Assembly: GCA_026461395.1 (NCBI GenBank)
Contig: JAPJNA010000006.1
Span: 1 to 41,730, forward strand
Reading direction: 5' to 3'
Length of the DNA: 41,730 bases
From: Chthoniobacterales bacterium
Lineage (GTDB): Bacteria; Verrucomicrobiota; Verrucomicrobiia; Chthoniobacterales; UBA6821
Part shown: piece by piece, positions 5,944-14,284 of the stretch
Layout: each line of letters opens with the position of its first letter
Position numbering within the stretch: the stretch's first letter is position 1
The notes under the pieces: model-generated
What the model was told of the DNA's origin: nothing
Seen by the model: the letters and a program-made list of their open reading frames with translations, nothing else
Databases searched by the model: none
Position numbers and translations under genes: made by a program

Positions 5944-7407
5944 TTGTCCGAGTCCCATCGTCCCAAACATGAATGCGGCGTCTTCGCCGTCTTCGGTCAC
6001 AAGGACGCCCCACTGCTAACATACTACGGACTCTTTGCCCTTCAACATCGTGGCCAGGAAAGCGCCGGCATCGCCTCGAGCAACGGCGACGGAAAAGTAT
6101 TCTGCCTCCATAAAGGAATGGGCCTTGTCTCCCAGGTCTTTGATCCGGAGAACCTTGAATCGCTCAAGGGCACGCGGGCCATCGGCCATGTCCGTTATTC
6201 CACCACCGGATCGAGCACTCTCCTGAACTCTCAGCCCCTGGGCGTCGATACGGCGCGGGGGCAGATCGCTGTGGCCCATAACGGAAACCTCGTCAATGCG
6301 GCGGCTCTCCGGGATGAGCTTGAAAACCGCGGCTCCATTTTCCAGACGACTGTCGATAGCGAGATCGTCCTCCATCTCCTTGCCCAGCCGGATCACACGA
6401 TGGGAGGACCGATTGGGTCACTGCGTCGTCTCGAAGGGGCCTTTTCCATTGTCGTCATGGGGGAGAATGAGATTATTGGCGTCCGGGATCCCAACGGCCT
6501 GCGCCCCCTTTCGCTCGGAAAGCTCGGTGATGCCTGGGTGCTCTCCTCGGAGACCTGTGCCTTCGACCTGATCGGCGCCACATTCATCCGCGATCTTGAG
6601 CCGGGAGAGGTTGTGGTTATCAATGATCAGGGTCTGCGCTCGGAGTTTCCCTTCGTTCCGGCCCGGGAAGCCTTCTGCATCTTCGAGTACGTCTACTTCG
6701 CCCGCCCTGACAGCCGCCTGCGCGGAGTGACTGTGAGCAAGGCCCGTGTGAACATGGGTAGGGAACTGGCACGCCTCCACCCCGTCGAGGCCGATGTCGT
6801 CATTCCGGTACCGGATTCGGGAATTTATGCGGCGCTCGGTTTCGCCGAGGAGCTTGGAATTCCCTACGACCCTGCCTTCGTCCGCAATCACTACATTGGC
6901 CGCACCTTCATCCAACCAAACCAACTCATCAGGGATTTCAACGTCCGCGTGAAACTCAACCTCATCGGCGATGCGGTGAAGGGGAAGCGTGTCGTCGTCG
7001 TCGATGATTCGGTCGTCCGTGGCACTACGGCTAAGGCCCGCGTGGTAAATCTCCGTGAGGCTGGAGCCAAGGAGGTTCACCTCCGCATTAGTTGCCCCCC
7101 TCACCGACACGCCTGCTACTACGGCATCGACTTCCCCGATCCTGAGAAGCTCATCGCCAACCAGCACACCCATCAGGAGATCTGCGATTATCTGGGCGCA
7201 GACAGTATCGGCTACCTGGACGTCGACGGCATGGTCCGGGCAACCGGCCTAGAGAAAAACTCTTTCTGCATGGCCTGCTTCACCGGGGAATACCCCGTGC
7301 CCTTCGACGCGGCCTTCGACAAGCTGATCATGGAACGACGCAAGGATAGCGCCCAACTTCTTGCTGACCAAAGCGCCCAGCCCACACTCATCACCGCCCG
7401 ATCCTGA
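5944..7407 (+). CDS. purF: Amidophosphoribosyltransferase
   Basis: Converts PRPP and glutamine to 5-phosphoribosylamine, the first step of purine synthesis. The N-terminal Ntn-hydrolase glutaminase starts at the Cys of HECGVFAVFG; the preceding residues must be removed to free it. A TTG at 5944 gives a 10-residue propeptide (MSESHRPKHE), close to the 11 residues of B. subtilis PurF; a TTG at 5920 would give 18. There is no ATG and no clear Shine-Dalgarno. The PRPP loop is VVVVDDSVVRGTT (about 7000 in the DNA). Cysteines in FCIFEYVYF, ISCPP and CMACFTGEYP match the 4Fe-4S ligand positions of the Bacillus type. 29 bases separate it from purM, so an operon is likely. Confidence 0.95.
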   Translation: MSESHRPKHECGVFAVFGHKDAPLLTYYGLFALQHRGQESAGIASSNGDGKVFCLHKGMGLVSQVFDPENLESLKGTRAIGHVRYSTTGSSTLLNSQPLGVDTARGQIAVAHNGNLVNAAALRDELENRGSIFQTTVDSEIVLHLLAQPDHTMGGPIGSLRRLEGAFSIVVMGENEIIGVRDPNGLRPLSLGKLGDAWVLSSETCAFDLIGATFIRDLEPGEVVVINDQGLRSEFPFVPAREAFCIFEYVYFARPDSRLRGVTVSKARVNMGRELARLHPVEADVVIPVPDSGIYAALGFAEELGIPYDPAFVRNHYIGRTFIQPNQLIRDFNVRVKLNLIGDAVKGKRVVVVDDSVVRGTTAKARVVNLREAGAKEVHLRISCPPHRHACYYGIDFPDPEKLIANQHTHQEICDYLGADSIGYLDVDGMVRATGLEKNSFCMACFTGEYPVPFDAAFDKLIMERRKDSAQLLADQSAQPTLITARS

Positions 7408-7435
7408 TTTGTAGAACCACTCCAACACCCTTGTC

Positions 7436-8575
7436 ATGACCACCAAGAAAAAAGCCTCCAAAGCTCCCAAAGCGCAAGAAACATCCAAGAAGAAGCCCGC
7501 CGGATCTGCGGCAAAAACGAAATCCTCGAAACTCGCCAAAAGTTCCTATGCGCGCGCGGGAGTTGATGTGGCGCTCGGCAACCGGCTCAAGTCCGGCATC
7601 GGAGCACTCGTTCGTCCCACCCACGGGGCCGAGGTACTGGGAGGTATCGGCGGCTTCGGCGGCCTCTTCCGTCCCGATTTTAAGAAACGCGGGATCAAAG
7701 ATCCCGTCCTGGTCGCAAGCGTCGATGGTGTCGGCACGAAACTCAAAATTGCCTTTGCCACGGACAAGCACGACACGATCGGGGCCGATCTTGTGAACCA
7801 CTGCGTCAACGACATCGCTGTGACGGGCGCCCGTCCCCTTTTCTTCCTCGATTACATTGCAGCCGCCCAACTCGACCCCCGCGTGCTCAAAGAAATCATC
7901 ACCGGCCTCTCCCGTGCCTGCAAGGAAGCGGGCTGCGCCCTGATCGGTGGTGAGACAGCACAGATGCCCGGACTTTACAGCGAGGGGGAATATGATTTGG
8001 CAGGCTCCATCACCGGTATTGTTGACCGGAAGGACCTGCTCGACGGGAGTCGGGTGAAGGTGGGCGACGCTCTCATCGGACTCCCCTCCAACGGCCTTCA
8101 CACCAACGGATACTCGCTGGCCCGGAAGGTTCTCCTGGATCTTCTCGGGCTCAAGCTCAGCGACCGTCCAGCCGGACTTGGCACGACCGTCGGTGCGGAG
8201 CTTCTCAAGGTTCACCGCAGCTACCTGCCGGCTTTTGAGAAAATTCACCAGATGAAGGGCAAACCACTCCATGCCGCGGCACACATTACAGGCGGCGGAC
8301 TGATCGACAACCTCCCTCGCATCCTTCCTAAGGGTTGCGACGCAGTGATCGATCCCCATTCCTGGAAGGTGCCGGCGATCTTCGGAATCATCGGGCGTGG
8401 TGGAAACGTCGATCCGCTCGAGATGTATCAAGTCTTCAATATGGGTATTGGCATGGTGCTTGTGGTTCCCGGCAAGGAGGGCTCCTCTATTGCCAAGAAA
8501 CTCGGGGGAAAAATCATCGGGCAGGTCACCAAGGGAAGCGGTATTGTCCGCTTCGTCCCCGAACCCGGGAAATAA
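7436..8575 (+). CDS. purM: Phosphoribosylformylglycinamidine cyclo-ligase
   Basis: 379 aa AIR synthetase: ATP-dependent ring closure of FGAM to aminoimidazole ribotide, step 5 of purine synthesis. Recognised by SYARAGVDVALGNRL, the glycine-rich GGIGGFGGLF, SVDGVGTKLKIA, HCVNDIAVTGARPLFFLDYI, IGGETAQMPGLY, GLPSNGLHTNGYSLAR and HITGGGLIDNLPRILP. The first about 33 residues are a Lys/Ala-rich extension not found in the E. coli enzyme (345 aa); it may be a disordered tail. It follows purF closely and is followed 11 bases later by the hydrolase-like gene, so all three may be cotranscribed. Confidence 0.95.
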   Translation: MTTKKKASKAPKAQETSKKKPAGSAAKTKSSKLAKSSYARAGVDVALGNRLKSGIGALVRPTHGAEVLGGIGGFGGLFRPDFKKRGIKDPVLVASVDGVGTKLKIAFATDKHDTIGADLVNHCVNDIAVTGARPLFFLDYIAAAQLDPRVLKEIITGLSRACKEAGCALIGGETAQMPGLYSEGEYDLAGSITGIVDRKDLLDGSRVKVGDALIGLPSNGLHTNGYSLARKVLLDLLGLKLSDRPAGLGTTVGAELLKVHRSYLPAFEKIHQMKGKPLHAAAHITGGGLIDNLPRILPKGCDAVIDPHSWKVPAIFGIIGRGGNVDPLEMYQVFNMGIGMVLVVPGKEGSSIAKKLGGKIIGQVTKGSGIVRFVPEPGK

Positions 8576-8586
8576 GAAGTCCCGGC

Positions 8587-9612
8587 ATGAACGAGGAATC
8601 CCAAAACCAGCCAAGTCGTCGCAAGGCTCTTGGCGTGGGATTGGGAGCAGGCCTCCTCGGCGCCGTCGCACTGGCCGTGCGATACGGCTGGCGCAATACC
8701 CTGCGCAGTATCATACCGGACGCCATCTCGCCGGCGGTCTTCGCAACCCGCGTGGCCGACACATCGGCCGGGGAGATCGTCTACCATACCGCCGACAGCC
8801 AGTTTCCCGGACAGCCTCTCCTCTTTCTCCACGGCGTCTTCCCCGGTGCCTCTTCCTTCGAGTGGTCGAAGATCTACCCCCGCTTTGCCGACACGTGGAG
8901 GGTGCTCGTGCCCGATATGATCGGATTCGGAGAATCGCAGCGCCCCTCACCCTCGCCGACTGCGGAGGAACAGGTCCGCTCGATTGCAGAATTTCTGGAT
9001 GCCACCGTCCCGGGTCAGGCGTCCGTTATTATCGCCTCGGGATTAAGCGCGAACATTGCCCTGCTTTTTGCAGCGCGTCATCCGGAAAAAACCGTGAAAC
9101 TTGTCCTCTGGATGCCGGATGTCGCACTGGGGAAGGCCAATCCCTCACGGGGATGGCACCGTCTCGGCTGGTTCCCGAGAATGGCGCGTCTTGTCTACCG
9201 CTACCAACTCTCCACCGATTCCTTCCTGAGGGCCTGGTTGCTACGTTCGGGATTCGTCGCGGAGGGTCCCGGATTCGAGGAGTCGGTTAGTGTCATCACA
9301 TCGACCGCCCAACAGTACGGCGCGGAACATGCCTTCCTGGCCCAATCGTCAAAAGCCTATTGGCGCAGTATGCGCACGGGACTTCGCAACCTAGCCTCGC
9401 CTGTATCCGTACTCCTGGCCAATAGGTCGGACAAGGACTCCTCCGCGGCAATTAATGACTTGCGGCCACTCGTTACGCGGTTTTCTATCGTTGAGGTGAC
9501 AGCGCTCGGCGCCCTGGCCCCGCTTGCCGAACCCGAGAGCGTGGCGGTCGCGCTTGAGAGGGAACTGGAAACACCGAATCAGTCAGAAACCGCGGGCGGC
9601 AACATAAATTGA
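8587..9612 (+). CDS. Tat-exported alpha/beta-hydrolase-like protein, catalytic His apparently lost
   Basis: 341 aa from ATG 8587 (a longer frame from 8335 lies inside purM and is rejected). The N-terminus has a twin-arginine signal: PSRRKALGVG followed by a hydrophobic stretch to about residue 31. The alpha/beta-hydrolase core shows LLFLHGVFPGASSF (oxyanion region, 79-91), VLVPDMIGFGES (107-117) and the nucleophile elbow SGLSAN with Ser154. At the place of the usual C-terminal G-H-x-P-x-x-E-x-P the sequence reads TALGALAPLAEPE, so the catalytic His seems replaced by Ala (about 309). It could be a non-enzymatic relative, or use another His. Substrate unknown. Confidence 0.8.
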   Translation: MNEESQNQPSRRKALGVGLGAGLLGAVALAVRYGWRNTLRSIIPDAISPAVFATRVADTSAGEIVYHTADSQFPGQPLLFLHGVFPGASSFEWSKIYPRFADTWRVLVPDMIGFGESQRPSPSPTAEEQVRSIAEFLDATVPGQASVIIASGLSANIALLFAARHPEKTVKLVLWMPDVALGKANPSRGWHRLGWFPRMARLVYRYQLSTDSFLRAWLLRSGFVAEGPGFEESVSVITSTAQQYGAEHAFLAQSSKAYWRSMRTGLRNLASPVSVLLANRSDKDSSAAINDLRPLVTRFSIVEVTALGALAPLAEPESVAVALERELETPNQSETAGGNIN

Positions 9613-9652
9613 TTGCACCATCGGGAGGCGAAACCTCACCATTCCCAATTCA

Positions 9653-10948
9653 GTGAACGTTTCCGATCTCAGAGAAATCCTCCAGTATGTTCCCCGCTTC
9701 CGGGAGAGAATTTTCGTGATTGCGGTCGACGGGGCCGTGGTGGCTTCGGACAACTTCCCGAACATTCTTCTCGACCTTGCCGTGCTACGCTCACTCAGCG
9801 TTCGGGTGGTCCTTGTCCACGGGGCAAGCCACCAGATCAAAGAGCTTGCAAGAAAACGCGGCATCGCCGTGACCAACACCGATGGCACCGGCATCACCAA
9901 CGACTCCACCCTGGAGATTGCGATCGACGCGGCCATCAGGTTGACCAACGGGATCATGGAGGGACTCTCGGCTGTCGATCTGCGGGCTGCTTATGCCAAC
10001 GCGATCATCGCTCATCCGGCCGGCATTCTCGGGGGTGCCGACCAGCTCTTTACGGGACGGGTGGAGAGAATCGACAACCACGCTCTTGAACTTCTCCTGA
10101 AGGAAGGGATTATTCCCGTCATCCCTCCGCTAGGCTTTGACGGTGAGGGCCGGACCTACCGAGTGAATTCCGACGGCATTGCGCTGGAGGTGGCAGAAGC
10201 ACTCCATGCCGCCAAGATCATCTTTCTTGGGGAGGATGAAGTGGTGGGAGGAACCAATCCTTTACCAAGGCAGCTTTCCATCGACGAGTCGGAGGAGCTG
10301 ATCAAGAAACTTAAGGCTTCTAATGGCCCCTCGGGACTCATTTCCAAAATCGAATGTGCCGCGCGCGCCTGTCGTGGCGGCGTCCCGAGGACACACTTGC
10401 TCGACGGCAGGATCAATGAGGCCTTGCTGACCGAGATCTTCAGTCACGAGGGCTCGGGCACGATGATCTACTCCAATGAGTACCAGCAGATCAGACGCAT
10501 CTTCAAAAAAGATGTCCGGGCCGTCATGTCGCTCATCCGCCAGTCGGTTGAGGACGAAGAGATCTCTCATAGGACTCGGGCCGATATCCTCTCGAGGATC
10601 GAGGATTACTGGATTCTGGAAATCGACCGGACGCCGATCGCCTGCGTAGCCCTCCATGTTGACAAAGAGAACTCCCTTGCGGAAATGGCCTGTCTTTATG
10701 TCAGTAAGTCTCATGAAAACAAGGGGTTCGGAAAAAAATTGATGGCCTTTGTAGAAAACCTAGCCAAAGAAAAGGGAGTCGATCGGATCTACGCCCTCTC
10801 GACCCGTGCGATGAATTATCTTCAGCAGAAGGGTGGCTACATCGAGACCGATCCTGTCATCCTGCCCGAGGAACGACGTCTCCGGTATGAGGGAAGCGGC
10901 CGGAATTCCAAGATCCTGGTGAAGCAGCTTCGCCCGAAAGGCGCCTGA
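9653..10948 (+). CDS. argA: Amino-acid N-acetyltransferase (N-acetylglutamate synthase)
   Basis: 431 aa with a GTG start. Classical ArgA layout: an amino-acid-kinase-like domain (about 1-285; VIAVDGAVVASDNFPNILLD, VLVHGASHQI, NGIMEGLSAVDLRAAYANAI, GIIPVIPPLGFDGEGRTYRV) that normally binds the arginine feedback inhibitor, and a C-terminal GNAT domain (about 290-431; MACLYVSKSHENKGFGKKLM with the NKGFGKK acetyl-CoA loop). It makes N-acetylglutamate from glutamate and acetyl-CoA, the first step of arginine synthesis. The length matches E. coli ArgA (443 aa). It starts 40 bases after the hydrolase-like gene; no other arg gene is nearby. Confidence 0.92.
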   Translation: MNVSDLREILQYVPRFRERIFVIAVDGAVVASDNFPNILLDLAVLRSLSVRVVLVHGASHQIKELARKRGIAVTNTDGTGITNDSTLEIAIDAAIRLTNGIMEGLSAVDLRAAYANAIIAHPAGILGGADQLFTGRVERIDNHALELLLKEGIIPVIPPLGFDGEGRTYRVNSDGIALEVAEALHAAKIIFLGEDEVVGGTNPLPRQLSIDESEELIKKLKASNGPSGLISKIECAARACRGGVPRTHLLDGRINEALLTEIFSHEGSGTMIYSNEYQQIRRIFKKDVRAVMSLIRQSVEDEEISHRTRADILSRIEDYWILEIDRTPIACVALHVDKENSLAEMACLYVSKSHENKGFGKKLMAFVENLAKEKGVDRIYALSTRAMNYLQQKGGYIETDPVILPEERRLRYEGSGRNSKILVKQLRPKGA

Positions 10949-11019
10949 TTCCTGGGGACCTCGGCCTGGTGATCCCCTCGCATCTTACAGCTTTTGCATC
11001 GGCCAATGCTTCCTGCAGC

Positions 11020-12645
11020 ATGGCTCGCTTGCCCGCTTCATTCCTTATCGATGCGGTCGTTATCCTGATCTACTTCGGAGTGATCATCGGTATCGGTCTT
11101 CGAGCGGGTCGAGGAAATACCAGTCTCAAGGAGTTCGCGCTCGGGGGGCGCTCAATTCCTTGGTGGGCGGTGCTGGCCTCCATCGTGGCCGCAGAAACCA
11201 GTGCCGCAACCTTTCTTGGCACCCCGGCGGAGGGATATAAGACCCGTGCCTTTTTCTACGGTCAACTGGCAATCGGCACGGTTATCGCGCGCGTGGTGAT
11301 CGCTTTCACCTTCATCGGTCCCTATTACAAGTACGGAGTCGAGAGCATCTACGAGTTCCTGATGGTTCGCTTCGGCCCCTGGACTAAGAATATGGCTAGC
11401 GGAATCTTCCTTTTCACCCGCGTGCTGGGAATCGGGGTTCGTCTTTATCTAGGCGGTGTAATTCTGGTCGTGCTTCAGCGCCACCTCTTCCCGGACATCC
11501 CGGTGACACTCGGAACCTACTTCTGGGGAATCCTCTTCGTCACGCTGGTCACCACGGCTTACACGATGGTGGGGGGGATTAAGGCCGTGATCTGGACTGA
11601 CCTGATCCAGGCCACCCTGATGATCGGTTCGGTTGTATTCGTCCTTTGCTTCCTACTCCACCAACTAGGAGGAGTAGGCGTGACAGGAGATCTGCTCGGC
11701 GGCTGGGATCATCTTCGCTGGATCCAGGTAGGCTGGGATAGTTCACTCCCCTTCGGTAAGGCGCTGGCAGGAATGCTTGAAGAGCCCTACACGATTTTTG
11801 CGGCGGTGATCGGCTCCACTTTTTTGACGATGGCCACACACGGCACTGACCAGGATATGGTCCAGCGCCTTCTCACCGCGCCTGATCCCCAACGCTCCCG
11901 CCTTTCACTGATCGTAAGTGGTCTGGCGGACATTCCTATTGCACTGGCCTTCTTGGGAGTCGGCATCCTGCTGGCGCTCTACTATGCCGGACCAGGAGGA
12001 GGAGCTCCGCATATCCCTGACAATGAGATTTTTGCGGATTTCATTGTGGGAAATCTACCGACCGGACTCCGGGGACTCATCATTGCGGGGGTCTTTGCCA
12101 CCATGATGGGGTCCACCTCGGCTGCGCTCAACGCACTCGCCACAAGTTTCACCGCCGATTTCTATCTCCCATACTTCAATCCCGGAGCCGACGATCGGAC
12201 AGCGGTACGCGCCGCCCGGATCGCCACCCTTATCTTTGGATTGCTGATGGTCCTGATCGGAACCATGGCAGCCTACTCGGTGCTCCATGATCCACGCCTT
12301 ACCATCATACCGATCGCGATTGGCATTCTCGGTTATACCTACGGAGCCCTCCTAGGGATCTTCCTGCTCGGAATGCTCTCCAAGAAACGGGGAAATGATC
12401 GGATGAATATCCTAGCCATGGCCGGGGGCATCCTAGCCGTGTTTTTTATGGGCAAGGTTCATCTCCCAGGCATCATCGATTTTGGACGCTGGATGCCAGC
12501 ATGGTGGCCGGAGATCGCCTGGCCATGGTACGTCCTGATCGGCTGTACCGCGACCCTTGCGTTAGCCATTCCCTTTCGCCAACCACGAGAAAATGGAACC
12601 AAGCAGTTGACCTCAAGCCCGGGTCAAGGTTTTTCAGGTAGCTAG
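11020..12645 (+). CDS. Sodium:solute symporter (SSS family)
   Basis: 541 aa from ATG 11020; a GTG at 10969 would add 17 residues of no membrane character. The protein has about 13 hydrophobic segments. SSS hallmarks are the first helix followed by LKEFALGGRSIPWWAVLASI, ETSAATFLGTPAEGY (TM2, substrate and Na+ region), AYTMVGGIKAVIWTDLIQ (TM5) and THGTDQDMVQRLLTAPDPQRSR, then GVFATMMGSTSAALNALATS (TM8, Na+ site with SS/ST). It imports a small solute, probably a sugar or organic acid, with sodium; the exact substrate cannot be read from sequence. 71 bases separate it from argA. Confidence 0.88.
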   Translation: MARLPASFLIDAVVILIYFGVIIGIGLRAGRGNTSLKEFALGGRSIPWWAVLASIVAAETSAATFLGTPAEGYKTRAFFYGQLAIGTVIARVVIAFTFIGPYYKYGVESIYEFLMVRFGPWTKNMASGIFLFTRVLGIGVRLYLGGVILVVLQRHLFPDIPVTLGTYFWGILFVTLVTTAYTMVGGIKAVIWTDLIQATLMIGSVVFVLCFLLHQLGGVGVTGDLLGGWDHLRWIQVGWDSSLPFGKALAGMLEEPYTIFAAVIGSTFLTMATHGTDQDMVQRLLTAPDPQRSRLSLIVSGLADIPIALAFLGVGILLALYYAGPGGGAPHIPDNEIFADFIVGNLPTGLRGLIIAGVFATMMGSTSAALNALATSFTADFYLPYFNPGADDRTAVRAARIATLIFGLLMVLIGTMAAYSVLHDPRLTIIPIAIGILGYTYGALLGIFLLGMLSKKRGNDRMNILAMAGGILAVFFMGKVHLPGIIDFGRWMPAWWPEIAWPWYVLIGCTATLALAIPFRQPRENGTKQLTSSPGQGFSGS

Positions 12646-12788
12646 AAAAAATAAAAAGGGCCCATGGCAGGATTTCTGCTTGAGGGGGGGGAAGGGTGGT
12701 TTGCTAATCTGCTCCTCCCCCAAAATCTTTTCCCCTTACTTTGAACGCCCCTTTAACCAACAACTCGGAGGAATCTCTTCTTCCGACA

Positions 12789-14171
12789 ATGACTCCCCTC
12801 ACCAAGCTCTGGAAGAGCCTTTCCGATGTGATCCGCAGTCGTGTGAGCGCAGACAGCTTCGACCGTTGGTTCAGCAATGTCTCGGTGATTGCCGCATCGG
12901 CAGATTCCGTGACTCTCGAAGTTCCTAATCCGATTCATCAGTTTTTCATCGAGAGCAACTACTCGAGCCTTCTCTCCTCCGCCCTAGAGGAAGTGCATGG
13001 CGGACCACGGGAGCTCCTGCTGGAATGCACTCAGGAATCCTGCCAGGCAACTGTGGAAACGGTGGAAACGGTGGAAAAGGAACTGCCCCAGGCTCCTGAC
13101 AGAGCCTCCGCAGCGATTTCTCAGCGCTCTCCTTCCGCAACCCCGGCAGCAGCAGGCATGAATCCCTCCTACACCTTCGAGAGCTTCATTGTCGGAGCAA
13201 ATAACCAGTTTGCCCACGCCGCTTCGCAGGCCGTCGCCAACTCACCGGCCAGGACCTATAATCCTCTCTTTATCTATGGTGGAAGCGGCCTGGGAAAAAC
13301 CCACCTACTCCAGTCGATCGGTCACCACATCCTCTCTGTTAAGAAGAATGCCCGTGTCGTTTACCTTCGAAGCGAGCAGTTCACCAACGAGTTCATCGAT
13401 GCGATCCAGAACAATGCGCTCGTAGCGTTCCGTAAGCGCTACCGTCAGGCCGACATCCTGATGATCGATGATATTCAGTTCTTTGCCGGAAAAGAGCGCT
13501 CCCAGGAGGAGTTTTTCCACACGTTCGGAGCCCTCCATGACGGGCATAAGCAAATTATTCTCTCCAGTGACAGGCCGGCCAGCGAGATCTCAAACCTGGA
13601 ACAGCGTCTTGTCTCCCGTTTCGAGTGGGGCATGACGGCGGAGATCCAACCACCTGACATGGAGACCCGTATTGCGATTCTTCAGGGAAAGGCTTCGCGG
13701 ATGCATATCGAGATCGAGCAATGGGTTCTCGAATTCCTAGCCGACAAGATCCGCAGCGACATCCGCCGTCTCGAGGGTGCGCTCATGCGCGTTGCTGCTT
13801 ACAAGTCACTAAGCGGTCAATCGCTCACCACCGATGCCTTGGAACACCTCCTGCGCGATGTCCTTCAGGAGCAGGCTCGCAAGGCGGTCACCATCGATCA
13901 AATTCAGAAGAAGGTTGCGGAGCACTTCGATATTCGTCTGGCCGATATGACCAGCAAGAAGCGAACCGCCAGCATTGCCTACCCGCGTCAAGTCGCCATG
14001 TATCTGGCTAGGGAGATGACCCCCTCTACGTTGGTGGAGATCGGCGGCGCCTTCGGCGGAAAGGATCACGGCACCGTTATCCATGCCTGCAAGCTTGTGA
14101 AGGCCCAGATGGAGAAAGACTCCAAGACCCGACATCTTGTGCGTCTACTGGACCAACAGCTCCAGCGGTAG
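12789..14171 (+). CDS. dnaA: Chromosomal replication initiator DnaA
   Basis: 460 aa from ATG 12789, which gives the usual start MTPLTKLWKSLSDVIRSRVS; a TTG at 12741 would add 16 residues. Domain I (about 1-80) has FDRWFSNVSVI; a variable linker follows with a short TVE repeat. Domain III is the AAA+ core: GGSGLGKTHL (Walker A, 164-173), ILMIDDIQFFAG (Walker B, 223-234), a sensor-1-like IILSSDRP and the arginine finger region LEQRLVSRFEWG. Domain IV ends with the DnaA signature GGAFGGKDHGTVIHACK, which contacts the DnaA box. GGAGGAA at about 12767 is rather far upstream. dnaN follows after 113 bases. Confidence 0.97.
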   Translation: MTPLTKLWKSLSDVIRSRVSADSFDRWFSNVSVIAASADSVTLEVPNPIHQFFIESNYSSLLSSALEEVHGGPRELLLECTQESCQATVETVETVEKELPQAPDRASAAISQRSPSATPAAAGMNPSYTFESFIVGANNQFAHAASQAVANSPARTYNPLFIYGGSGLGKTHLLQSIGHHILSVKKNARVVYLRSEQFTNEFIDAIQNNALVAFRKRYRQADILMIDDIQFFAGKERSQEEFFHTFGALHDGHKQIILSSDRPASEISNLEQRLVSRFEWGMTAEIQPPDMETRIAILQGKASRMHIEIEQWVLEFLADKIRSDIRRLEGALMRVAAYKSLSGQSLTTDALEHLLRDVLQEQARKAVTIDQIQKKVAEHFDIRLADMTSKKRTASIAYPRQVAMYLAREMTPSTLVEIGGAFGGKDHGTVIHACKLVKAQMEKDSKTRHLVRLLDQQLQR

Positions 14172-14213
14172 TGGTTTTAGGGTATTATTCGGGCTTTTCT
14201 TCAGAGAATCGCT

Positions 14214-14243
14214 TTGACAGGTGACCCCTTCGGAAACTATGCA
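14214..14243 (+). promoter_or_regulatory. Possible dnaN promoter
   Basis: TTGACA (14214-14219), an 18-base spacer and TATGCA (14238-14243) in the 113-base gap before dnaN. The -35 is perfect, the -10 weak. A DnaA-box-like TTATCCATG overlaps the dnaN start (two mismatches to TTATCCACA), but no box cluster is seen. Confidence 0.35.
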
Positions 14244-14284
14244 TTGGTTTTGCCATTAGTGGCCCCTCACCCATCACTTTATCC

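Noticed and set aside
6418-7173. Long minus-strand ORF opposite purF
   Set aside because: Antisense shadow of a GC-rich gene; no family resemblance.
8335-8586. N-terminal extension of the hydrolase-like frame inside purM
   Set aside because: It lies in another frame of a clear purM; the Tat signal at ATG 8587 is the natural start.
7391-8671. 426-codon minus-strand ORF opposite purM
   Set aside because: Shadow; composition follows the complementary gene and no domain is seen.
12680-12735. G-run and C-run before dnaA as a terminator of the symporter gene
   Set aside because: The pairing is poor and the T-run is not adjacent.
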